From contig CAOLHI010001475.1 of the NCBI GenBank assembly GCA_948474755.1, forward strand, positions 186,001-250,000: a stretch of DNA of 64,000 nt, written 5' to 3'. Under the pieces are notes generated by a model that was given only the letters and a program-made list of their open reading frames with translations, was not told the origin of the DNA and made no database searches. The DNA is from Ctenosaura bakeri. Taxonomy: Eukaryota > Chordata > Lepidosauria > Squamata > Iguanidae. Positions 12,034-22,231 of the stretch are shown here, piece after piece (positions within the stretch are counted from its first letter, which is position 1; each line of letters begins with the position of its first letter). Position numbers and translations under genes: made by a program.

Positions 12034-15000
12034 ATGTCATAGTGAGCCATGTTTAGGAGAAAGACCTAAAAACACGAGATAATCTGTTACACTGTGGGTG
12101 TTCTTAGATGTAATAGCAAGAGGAGAAAGAGATAGCTAAATTAATTTAATTGGTTGACGGTGATATCGCTGCGGATGAGGCAGCCCTTGAATCATATCTT
12201 ATTGCTTCCACAAAAGCATGAGGTGGTCTTAGTAATAGTGTCTCAGACTCATGGGGAAGCTAATCATATACTTTAGCATTGCTTAGCTGTTTTTATTATG
12301 AAGTAATTGACAAATGCAGTGGTGTACCCAGATCACAGCCACTGTGTCAGTAGAGAGGACCTGGACCCATTGCTCCTATTGCAGAACTGGACCTCACTTT
12401 CCATGGCTTCATAATGGGAAGAAAGTGTCAATTGGTGGAAACTATTGCAACACTCAAGTGTAGGCTCAATAATGAGCTATTACTTGTATTTTGTCAAACT
12501 TGTTGCTAGACTTTCTCCACTTCTCACCACCTCTTAAGTTGCTACATTTGTCTACAACTCAATTGCATAGCAGTGTGCTTAGCAGGAAAGAATGCTTGCA
12601 AGCAACCATGTCAACTCTCTGGGTTATCTCTGTATTTCACAAAACAGCTCATGTTTTGACAGGAACATCAGCTCTTCCAATGCTCAAGAGCCCTTTGGCA
12701 TCCTTTAGAAGCTGTCAGACCAGTGATACTCAAAGTGGTGGTCCCTGGACCCATCTCAGCCCATCCTTGCAGGAAGCAGCAATGACTGGTAGCATAAACT
12801 TCAATAGGTTGATATGATCACAACAGCAGATGTGCAATCTTTTCTGTTCCATATCCTGGCTTGCATGCCTATGGCATTTAAGAAACTTCCTCCCAAACAA
12901 ACAAAATTACCAAAAAACAAATCTTTAATTTAATGTATGAGCAACATGCTAGACCTAGGATAGAGGTGATCTGAATGTGTGACCCTTGCCCCCTCTGTAT
13001 TGAATAGTACTGCCCCCTGTATCATTCAAACATGGAGAACACAACTATGAAGGTAAGTCTCAACTGCATACTAGATTCCTGTATCTGGATCCCTGAACCA
13101 ATATTTTCTGCACAAAAAGAAACAAATCTTTTCCAGATAGATTTTTTTTTACTGCATAAAATGCTGCTTTCTGTGAAATGTGCAGAAAATGCAGTTTTCT
13201 CTGAAAATAAAAACCTGATGTGATTTTATTTTTAAAAAAATAGTGCTGGTTTTAATAGAATCAGTTATTTAATGGTTTTAAAACATTTTTTTAAAAGTAT
13301 AGTTGATTTTTACCTGTTTTTTAAAAAGATATATTTCTCAGCATAGAATGAGTCCTGAACTGTGAATAATCTTTGAAAACTGTACAAGTTTTGGTGACTA
13401 TTTCATAGCAGGGATTAAAACTATATACAATTATTCATGCTTGCCTCCAAGAATAGATTTTATGAAGGTTTATATGTCTATGTAGGTGTTAGGTTTTTTT
13501 CCTGCATGCCTTTTAAAATTGTTTATAAAAGCAGACTAACTTTTCCTATCTTTCAAAAATTTCACAAGGACAGGAAAAGAACACCTGGATCGCCTAGTGA
13601 AAACAATGTTAGACTGTGCACTTAATATACTTTTCAAAGTTGCTTATAAAGCAATGACCTGTTCCTCCTTCTCTTTGAAATTTGTCAATCCTGATTCTTT
13701 GGTGGAAATGGTACTAGAATACCTAAAGAACGTATGTCAATTTACGTCAAGTTACAAATCATTAGAGAACAGCTGGACTTCCAATGAAATCTAAAACAAA
13801 TGGAAATGACAAAGTGAGTGAAAAAGAAAATTAACATGATTTTAAGAAATAAAGTTTACAGCAACTAAAATGAACTGAGAAACAAAGCAAACTCTTCCCT
13901 TACCTCCTGTGGCGTACCAATAATTTTCACCTATGTTGCACACAAGGGCATAGTTAGGGGAGAACAAAATGAGGCATGGCCCCCAAAATTAAAATTATGC
14001 ACTTCCAAATGAAATTTTCTTAGGCCTCCAAATTTCTAACATGGCAATATTTAGAAATTTTAGGCATACAAAGAAAGAGGTAGGCAAAATTACCAAGGGC
14101 ATGTAAACAGAGGAAATATAACAGTTCTATGTGTGATTTTTCTCATCTTACTCTTGACAATTTCAGGGCAATTTGGGGATAGAAGGAAAATTTCGTTTTG
14201 GGGTAGCAAAATTCTTATTTTGCCCCCTCTAGCAGCTAAATCCTGGGACACAAGTAACTCATACGCAGAACTGTTTAATTTGATGCTCCTGCCTAAATAA
14301 ACAAATAAAAAAATAGATCAATTATATAATTTGTTTGGGTCTGAAGAGTTTCTTATACTCTTGAATAAGATTTGTATTGAATCCAATATTCTAATTGTTT
14401 GATTATAAAATACAATTACCATTGAGAGAAAGTCACTTATTTTATCACTTTGATTTGAAAGTGTTTTTTTTTTTACACATTTGGAGTTAAATCCAGTTGT
14501 AAGTCCCAGCTAGACTAGTCATAGTATCTCCACTGAAGAAAAAGGATTTAATGATCCAGATTTCAGTGCGTCTAAACTTAGTTGAAACTACAAATTGAAT
14601 TTAGCCCTTTGGTTTTGTTTCATTGAGAATATAGATGTTGTTTGATGGGCATTCTTGTTTCCTTCCCTTCAATGACTGTGTCCACCCCTTTCCTTATATT
14701 TTTTCCCATTTTTAAAAGAAGGCTGTATCTACTTCCATCTCTAATCCAGAAACAAAGCCCACTTGTTTCAGTGTTCGCTTCATAAAACACCAGTTTAAGC
14801 GATCAAAGGCCATTCCTGCATCAAGCCCCACAATTGCCAAGTACATATTGAACTCCCTACTGTGATGAATAATACTCAATACTTCTCTATTGTTCCGAGT
14901 TTAGGAGGTACAAATCCTGTTTAATCTGCTGTTAGATAAAAGCCAATGACTGTTCACATTAAGCATTTCAGCCCGAAATATTTTGGCTTCTCTAGGCAAT

Positions 15001-15288
15001 GAATGACAATTAATACCATGCTTCAGGTTCTGTATTACCTTTCTTAGTTTGGGGAAACTTCCTGCTGTTCTCTTAACACAATATATTGTTAAATGCACAA
15101 TTAAAATATTTGCAAAAGTATATATTTCCCTTTTTCTTTTCACATGTCAACACTTCTAATAATGCAAAATGTGAATGTGACAAAATCATGCATTATATAG
15201 GTAAATTCATCAGCAAATTCAGCCTGGTTTTCATTGAAAGCCAGACTGGCACATTATGTGGCAAATTTGCATTTCTTGTTGTATCAAT
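12034..15288. other. unique AT-rich sequence, no gene seen
   Basis: 3.2 kb without a recognised exon. A phrase near 12718-12755 (CCAGTGATACTCAAAGTGG, then GGTCCCTGGACC) resembles one terminus of a Charlie-type hAT repeat, but no partner end is seen. Open frames of 60-108 codons have no domain. Confidence 0.4.
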
Positions 15289-15483
15289 TGCTTTCCGCAC
15301 TGCACTGTTATAGGGCTATCATTCTACTTTCAACACCCTATGGAATCCTGAGGTTTGCAGTTTAGGGACGGGGATTTTTCTCAGCCAGAGAGTTCTTTAG
15401 TCTCAGTAAACTACAGACCTGAGAATTCTACAGGATTTTCAAAGTTGAATAATGGCACTATAACAGTGTAGTGCAGAAGAGTA
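15289..15483. mobile_element. MITE family A, full-length copy
   Basis: It runs from CTTTCCGCACTGCACTGTTA to ATAACAGTGTAGTGCAGAAG, with the inner halves TCTACTTTCAACACCC and AAAGTTGAATAATGGC. It has several substitutions relative to the other copies, including a more diverged right half. Confidence 0.88.
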
Positions 15484-15754
15484 TCTCATAAACTTCCTCT
15501 GTTCTGAGCAACCTTGCATCTTGTGATTCCCTGATTCTTATTTGCTGGTTCACATCCTGATGTTCCCACTGTACCCTTATATCTTCTTCCTTTCACAGGG
15601 AATCAAGCTATTCCATCATCCAAGCATCTTTATTTGGCCTCACTTTTCTGTCACTCTCAAAGGTCCCTTAATTCCATATCTTGACTTTTGCTCTTCTTCT
15701 AGACTTGTGTGCTACTGATTCAATTTTGCATCTCAGAAAGCCAAAGCAAGTGTT

Positions 15755-16193
15755 TATTTGTTTGTTCAGTTTATTTATACCCATACCTTTCTCCCAACAT
15801 GGGATTCAAGGTGGCCTACAACCATTTAAAGGCACAGTATACAAAAATTAAAACACAATTCAGTCAGATTTCTATCTTTTTAGAAAATCAAGTTAAACAC
15901 AATTAAAAGTAATTTTAAAAACATAATACATTAAAAAAGCAATATTCCTTATTAAAAAGCTTCATCTGCCACAACATAGGAAAAAAACAAATGACTCCCT
16001 AAATAAAAAGGTCTTTCCTGGTAGAGGGGTGCAATTGGACCCCCTGGGGAAGGGAGTTCCACAACATAGGAGCAGCCACCAAGTAAGTTTTCTCCTGTGT
16101 CCTCCCCAAATGTCCCAGCGATAGTGGTGAGACCAACAGAAAGTCTTCCCCCACAAATCCTAAAGCTCAGATAGGCTAACATAGGAAGATACA
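15755..16193 (-). mobile_element. LINE 3' end, L2-like, antisense
   Basis: On the plus strand it opens with TTTATTTATACCCATACC, then TTCTCCCAACATGGGATTCAAGG. This is the reverse complement of a common reptile LINE 3' terminus whose sense end reads like CACCTTGAATCCC...TATAAATAAA. It continues through CCCTGGGGAAGGGAGTTCCA to GGAGCAGCCACC, a phrase shared with the LINE copy at 43995-45225. There is no useful reading frame. Assignment to L2 rather than CR1 is tentative. It abuts the family A MITE at 16194. Confidence 0.55.
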
Positions 16194-16396
16194 GATCATT
16201 TCTGCACTACACTGTTATAGTGTTATGATTCCACTTTCAACGTCCTAATGGAATCCTATGGTTTGCACTTTAGGGAGGAGCCTTTAGAATTCTCAGCCAG
16301 AGAGCTCTTTAGCCTCAGTAAATTACAAATCCCAGAATTCCACAGGATGTTGAAAGTGGAATAATAGCACTATAACAGTGTAGTGTGGAAATGACC
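16194..16396. mobile_element. MITE family A, full-length copy
   Basis: Well preserved. It runs from GATCATTTCTGCACTACAC to GTAGTGTGGAAATGACC. The right half carries ATTACAAATCCCAGAATTCC (16322-16341), close to a ZNF143/STAF-type motif. It lies directly against the antisense LINE end at 15755-16193. Confidence 0.92.
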
Positions 16397-18600
16397 ACAG
16401 TCTTTCAAATAATCTGGACCCACATACTTAAACAATTTATGAATAATCTTATAATAGATGTGAAGATATGAGTGGAGCAGATTGCACATAATTATTTATC
16501 TATTTGCTTGATTTTGTTGATGTGATCCTAGGAATGAGAAGCTCTCAAGAGACCCTGTTATTAATAGCATGGCTCAGGTCTTGCAAGCTCAGAAAGTTGC
16601 TCCCTTGATTAAGACAGGCTATCTGTAATGCTTTCTTCTTCTTTACCTACCATCTTCTCTTTGTTGAACAGTATATTTCCCCCCACCGCTGCCCTGTAGG
16701 TCATGCCATTTCATGATATGTTCCAAGTATTATAGCCTCAATTTTATCATTTTGGTTTCTAGGACTGTTTTACTCTATGATTCACTTGTTGTCATTTTGG
16801 CTGTTCATGGTATCCATAGAATACTCCTCCAGTACCAAATAACAAATATGTTGATACTCTTCCTGTCATCTTTCTTCATTGTCCAGGTTTCACATACTGT
16901 TTTTATTAATATCATAAAATATAAGAAATGGCTTACAAGATGTTCACAAGATTTACATGATATGCATTTGTTTACTGCTTCTCTATTCTCCAGGGCTTCT
17001 GAGATGACAATACATGCACATACAACTTTTTGAAAACAGTTTTTTTAGAACACAGACAATTAAACAAGCAGCAAAGTCACTATCTCGCTAAAGTTTGAAG
17101 GCCAGGGAAAATAATATAGCCTTGGCTGCCCACCTGAATCTCAAGAGGGATACAGCCGGTTTGGCATTCCTTGGGAGAGAGTTTCACATTTGAGGGTGGT
17201 ACTACTATATCAGTCTGGTGGGTAAGTTGGTGGGCATTATGTGTTACCCAGCCTAGAATAAGCTTACCGTGATAATGGTATGAAAAACTATAGAAGTTTT
17301 CTTCTTTGTCATTCTTCTCACACAAGAAGTCATTCAACTGCATTCCATGTATTTAAGAAGGAATTAATGTGTCTTTGTTGTGATTTTTGTAGGATACAAA
17401 TTTATGCCAGGTTTTGCAGAACTTATCTGCCCCTTGAGAAAGTCTTGAGGCTCTGACTTGTTAATCCTTCCATTAGTGCCATTGTCCCAAAGCCTTTTTT
17501 CTCTAGTTTATTTTTAAAGATAGGACATTGAAATCAATTCCACATTAAAATACTCTGTATTAAAACAGCCAGCCAGCCAGCAGCAGGCAACCCAAATAAG
17601 TCTGCACTTTCATCCAAAAAGGAAGCCTTATCTACTTTGGATGAGCACCAGGTAAAGCAAATAAAAACCAGCTGTCTGGAAGCAAATTTTCTACCAGATA
17701 TGACAACAAAAGAGACAGATTTGTCATTGTCTTCAGAATTCAGCATGAAACAATCATTGCAGGCCTGCATACCATAAGGCAGGTGGCCAGTTGTAAGGCG
17801 CTCACAATCCAGGGCAAGCAAACAGTTGCATCAAAGGAAATTTTACGTGCTTGTGAGAGAAGACGCCAAGAGGAGTTACCAGAATATTATTTGGCACATG
17901 GCCTTAGTTGAAGTGGCTTCTGTACCTTGAGATATGTCTGTGAAATAGTTAGGAGTGGGATCAGTAGTTACCAGTCTTCATCACTGTATTGCCAGTCCTA
18001 GGGAACTGGAAATAATGAGTGAGCAATGAAAATCAAAAACCCAGGCTAGAAACCTGTTGCAGCATCATGTTTGTCAGTTACATAAGCAGTGAGGTTTTTT
18101 TCCCTAGTTTCAACAAAGGACATCTCTGAGACTTTCTTATGAAAGTGTTTTCTCAGTTTATACAGTGTGAGCAAGATATATGAGCACAGCTCTGCCCTCC
18201 CCATACCAGCTGAAATGCCTTCATTCCCTCCCTAGTGCTGGGACACTAGCAGAATCCTATGCTCTCGTCAGAATTTCAACCAAAGAGTTTATAGGAGAGC
18301 TTTGCAGGAAAGTTTGAACAGAAATTAGTACAGCCGTACTGATGAAAATACTCACTGCTATAAGCACAAATTCAGTAGATATTCAGTTCTATTCTGTTCA
18401 TTGCCTTAGATATCGTTGTAGTATACACTTCTCTATGGTAATGGGGTAGATTTTCAATCTTTTTTTCCACACTAATGCACTAAGCTTAAATCCAGATAAT
18501 CTAGAGTTATTCAGTCCCTAACGCTCCAACAACTTAAGCCAGATTACTTTATATAAAAGCGAAAGTGACCTATTAAATCAGTGGTATCAGTGTAAAAAAG
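16397..18600. other. mostly unique; possible old LINE relic
   Basis: No exon is recognised. Around 17085-17230 the phrase CTTGGGAGAGAGTTTCACA resembles the GGGAGGGAGTTCCACA segment of the L2-like LINE, so an eroded antisense copy may be present. The rest shows nothing. Confidence 0.35.
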
Positions 18601-18675
18601 CAGAAAAAAAAGATTAGGCTCCACATATGTATGGACCAGCCATAAGCATGTGGAGCCTAAATGTCCTTTTTTCTG
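18601..18675 (+). other. 75-base imperfect hairpin (pre-miRNA-like or relic palindrome)
   Basis: A perfect 13-bp stem, TTAGGCTCCACAT (18614-18626) with ATGTGGAGCCTAA (18648-18660), encloses a 3x3 internal loop, a second 5-bp stem TATGG/CCATA and a 5-base terminal loop. Outside, CAGAAAAAA (18601-18609) can pair with TTTTTTCTG (18667-18675). Overall size and shape are in the range of a microRNA precursor. A young palindromic transposon relic would look the same, and expression cannot be seen from sequence. Confidence 0.55.
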
Positions 18676-19944
18676 TTCATTTATTACAAGTGCTTTCCAA
18701 AAGTTATTCCTGCAACTAGCAGTATAAACAGGCCCATGATATCCATGATCTCACAGGTAAGGACTTCCACTTGAATCTGGGGTTCTGCCTTAAATCTTTG
18801 GCATCACTGCATAACTGCAAAAACTCTGTATAACTTGTTGTCAGCTGCAACATTAAAATATATTGTCAAATCAAGCAAAAATAAGACTTTAAACCATTTT
18901 TTTCAGATGTCACAATCTTTTGTTTAACATTTGTCTCTATCCTCCATGCACTGAGATGATTTTCAGAGGGACTTCAGATAGAAGGGGAAATCTACAAAAT
19001 ATGTCCCTTTCCATTGGCGGAAGTATCCCATAACTGGAGGCATCCACTCAAGGAATGCTTCTACCAATGTGATAAAGATCAGAATAACTGAAATTAACAT
19101 GGCTTGTGCATGATTTGCTTTACTGCATGCTTAACTTTAAAATATACATAGTATGTCATTAAACATTCGCGAGTAAGGGATAGGTTTTTTTCTGTCTTTT
19201 CTGGAGAGATGCCACTCTCAAAATAACAGCAGATAATCATTGTCTTTGTCATCTGTTCTGTGGAAGACACTGGCAACATCTCCAGTTTAAATCACATTGA
19301 ATTTTAATGGATGCACACAAGCAAATCCCATATACAAGTCAGGAGGGCTTACAAAATGAAGTTCCCTCTGGACTGTACCCATAATATGCATAGCAAAAGT
19401 GGTTGCAAATGTTGTACCAATTTTCATCACAATTAGCAGGCCAGCTGTTAGAGATATTCTAGCAGGGAAAAGACAGATGGGGAGAGATCTTTACACCAAA
19501 GACATTGGGTGCATAAATCTATCAAGCATTTGCACATTTTTAATGCTTCTTCAAACGTGGCAGACTTATAGCCATTCATTTTCAGAGGGAAGATAAGGTA
19601 ACTGCTAGTGAACACACCTGCATAAACTTTTTTAAGGTGTTTTTTTCTGTGTGTGCTTGTTTTGTGCCAACAAAAAACACAAGAAATGTGTGCTTACGGA
19701 AGAATTTGTTATTATCTCTCCATATTTTTGAATCATGTTTTCTTCAAGCTAAATTTACAAATGAGTGTAACATATACTAAGTGGAGGTTGGAGTATCCCT
19801 AATCTGTAGGTTTATTTTGATGCCTTTCAATTAAAACATTTTTTTGGCAATTAAGTTGGAAAATGACAGAAGACTATGGGTTCAATTGGAATTTCCTTAC
19901 AAACAGAAAACTAAACTGATGCAATTGATTTTTATTAGAATGTC
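18676..19944. other. unique sequence, no gene seen
   Basis: Nothing recognised in 1.3 kb. Confidence 0.4.
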
Positions 19945-20005
19945 AAAAAAAAGAAAGAAAGAAAGAAAGAAAAGAAAGAAAAGAGAGAAAGAAAGAAAGA
20001 GAGAG

Positions 20006-20051
<46 letters not shown>

Positions 20052-20066
20052 GAAGGAAGGAAGGGG
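19945..20066. repeat. (AAAG)n/(AAGG)n purine microsatellite
   Basis: About 120 bases of uninterrupted purine on the plus strand: AAAG with GAGA interruptions, ending in GGAAGGAAGG and a G run. A Lys/Arg/Glu-rich open frame (19844-20086) is an artefact of it. Confidence 0.97.
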
Positions 20067-20189
20067 GGGAGTGGAATTCATACTGAATTCTTTTATTAGA
20101 TCAACACTGGATGCCTGGAGGAGATGGCAGTATAAGATGTCATCATAACTCCATTGACATCAGTAAGATATCTTCCATCATTTTCTGAT

Positions 20190-20905
20190 TTGGAATCAAT
20201 GAACTGGACAATCTGGAAAAAGTGTAATCTCTACAGACTTATGAAGAAGTCTCAATTTTTTAGCAGATGGAACAACTGGCTAATGTATCTTCAAATTAAA
20301 AGCTTAGTAGACCAAGTATGGATAGCTATTTCAATAAATCAATAGCTATTTAAAAAGTGACAGATTTTAATCAATTGGATCTGGATATGACTGACAAGTC
20401 AAAAGGAACAGTATCCAGATTGTATAATCTTTTTCAATAAAATAATAGCTAACACAAGCAGACTTAAAATGACCTGGGAATCAGACCTTTAGGAAACCAT
20501 ACCAGACATAACCTGGGCAAAATTTTGGTCCCCAAAACAATTTCAACCAGTTTCAGCCCATATTCAGCAAAATCCACTAATATTATTACACAAATGGTAT
20601 AGAAGACCACTCCAGATCCCCAGAATTAAAGGTGTAGGATCAGGACTTTGTTGGAGGGGCCATGATACTAGGAGCACCCACTGGTATATGTGGTGGGACT
20701 GTCAGTTTGTTAGTTCTTTCTGGGATTTAATTATTTAAAAACTTTCCTTTATACTGAACACTTTAGTTGTGAAAAATCCTAAGTGATGCCTACTGGTCTT
20801 TCTGAAGGAGATAATAAAAGGCTTTTATTTAAAAAACTTGCTATATTTTGAATCGTGATCACTCAATTGATAATAGCTCTAGGATGGAAAAATGGACACA
20901 TGTAC
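20190..20905 (+). pseudogene. L1 ORF2 C-terminal fragment (dead LINE-1)
   Basis: Conceptual translation in shifting frames gives, in order, a WLMYLQIKSL-like stretch (about 20275-20310), KGTVSRLYNLFF (about 20400-20440), a WYRRPLQIPRI stretch (about 20597-20630), LCWRGHDTR and WYMWWDC (about 20645-20705), and ALGWK (about 20876-20892). These match in order the C-terminal region of L1 ORF2, where a Cys-rich LCWRC...HIWWxCP block precedes the end of the protein. Frameshifts and stops show it is dead. The first Cys-x-x-Cys pair is lost, since the second Cys is replaced. It abuts the purine microsatellite upstream and an R4-like fragment downstream. Confidence 0.7.
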
Positions 20906-20939
20906 TCTCCTGTATAGTATAAAAAGATATGGTCTGAAC

Positions 20940-21585
20940 TGCATCAGCCTTTGGTATGTAATGATAGATCTAAATTTTGGCATATTATTTCTTCTATACA
21001 CTATTCAGAGGATATTTATATGGACAACACCATTTTTATATATGAACAGGAGAGGCATTTTCACTCTATTTTTTATGTTGAAGCAGTGCAATCTTTGCCA
21101 ATATCAGAAGACTTGACCTTACCAGATTGGTCTCTAGATGAGATTGCATCAATATTAAAAAGACTTAAACAGAGGAAAGCACCTGGTGTGAATAGGATCC
21201 TACTTGACTTTTTAGTGCATACCAGTGTTAACCACCTTGTTTACACTGACTGACAGTACTAGAAATTTCATCAGTGATTGGTCATTGGCAGTAGTGGTCC
21301 CTATACATGAGAAAGGCTTTAGATCCAATCATAAGAACTATGGCCAATTCAGCCTTTTGGATGTGATTAGGAAGTTATATATAATACATCTTTTGGACAA
21401 ATTTCAAACTGGGCGTCCTCAGAAAATCTTTTGGCTGAGGAGTAGGCTGCCTTCTGTCATGGTAAATCAACAGTTGAACATTGTTTCCTTTTAAATAATT
21501 TGTTGAAGAAATATACCCTTCCACATTTCTACTCTCTTTTTGTATTTTGGTACTCCAGTACGAAATAAATGGGTAGAGCAAATCA
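20940..21585 (+). pseudogene. non-LTR reverse transcriptase fragment, R4/Dong-like
   Basis: The frame 20951-21253 reads SKFWHIISS, then LPDWSLDEIASILKRLK and KAPG, the palm-entry region of a non-LTR reverse transcriptase. A frameshift near 21240 moves the match to the frame 21225-21494, which reads DWSLAVVVPIHEKG and then NYGQFSLLDVI, equivalent to the conserved VVPIxKKG and NYRPISLL motifs. A further shift gives LLNNLLKKY near 21490. The catalytic FxDD box is absent, so only the N-terminal part of the domain remains. The NYRPISLL-type motif argues against BovB/RTE, which has NWRGISLL. I favour the R4/Dong-like family common in lizards but cannot exclude another clade. Confidence 0.65.
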
Positions 21586-21832
21586 AACCTGAACTCTCCT
21601 TATTAGCCATGATAATAAAACTGAAACTGTTGTACTTTTGCCATAAAATGAGAAGATATGACTCATTAGAAAAAGACAGTGATGCTACATAAGGTAGAAG
21701 GCAGGAGGAAAAGAAGGAGATAGCATTGCAGATTTAATCAAGGAAGCCATGGCTGAGTCTGCAAGAGCTGACTAATGCTGTTGATGTCAGAGTGACTTGG
21801 AGATCTCTCATTCATAGGATCATTGTAAGCTA
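21586..21832 (+). pseudogene. BovB/RTE LINE 3' coding fragment
   Basis: Translation on the plus strand gives an LLAMIIKLKLLYF segment, then MRRYDSLEKDSD, a GRRQEEKK segment, then WLSLQELTNAVDVRVTWRSL and IHR. This order matches the end of the RTE/BovB polyprotein (LKLxYFGHxMRR, SLEKTLMLG, GRRRRGRQ, WxxxIHGVxKSRT). Stops and frame slips are present. BovB is abundant in squamates, which supports the assignment of the host. The fragment is truncated on both sides by neighbouring elements. Confidence 0.7.
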
Positions 21833-21834
21833 AA

Positions 21835-22231
21835 GGCCCATTCCACATGACAACAGTGTCCTGGCATGGGGATGCAAGAGGAGCAGGAGTGTGACAACAT
21901 GTCTACATAATGTTGCCATGGTCACGCCCTTCTCATGTTGCCAGCCAGTATGATCGCAGGCTATATTGTTGATGGAAAAACTCTTTCAATGACCTCCGAT
22001 CGTGGAAGCCTTCCATTGTAAGTGACCATGCAGAAGCATGATCAACACACTTCTTCCCCTACTGCAGTATGGGAAGAAGGCTGGCTGCAGTCTGGAAGGA
22101 TGGAGTCCCTTGCACTCCCTTTTGCAGGCAGTTGGTCGCATGCAGAGAGGCGTGTTGGGAACATGTTCCCATCCCAGCTGCTGGATTTTGTGACTGGACA
22201 ACGTGTGAGAGCATCATTGTGCAAAAAGGCC
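21835..22231. mobile_element. hAT-like MITE
   Basis: The left end GGCCCATTCCACATGACAAC matches the reverse complement of the right end, GGCCTTTTTGCACAATGATG, imperfectly. The interior is GC-richer and has short overlapping open frames on both strands, as in 546-942. No transposase and no clear target duplication. The right boundary is inferred from the AAAAAGGCC terminus. Confidence 0.5.

Noticed and set aside
12718..12760. Charlie-type hAT element
   Set aside because: Only one terminus-like phrase (CAGTGATACTCAAAGTGG) is seen and no partner end, so it was not listed as an element.
20951..21832. The reverse transcriptase and BovB tail as one RTE element
   Set aside because: The upstream part has the NYxxxSLL type of motif, not the NWRGISLL of RTE, so I treat them as two elements; a database search could overturn this.
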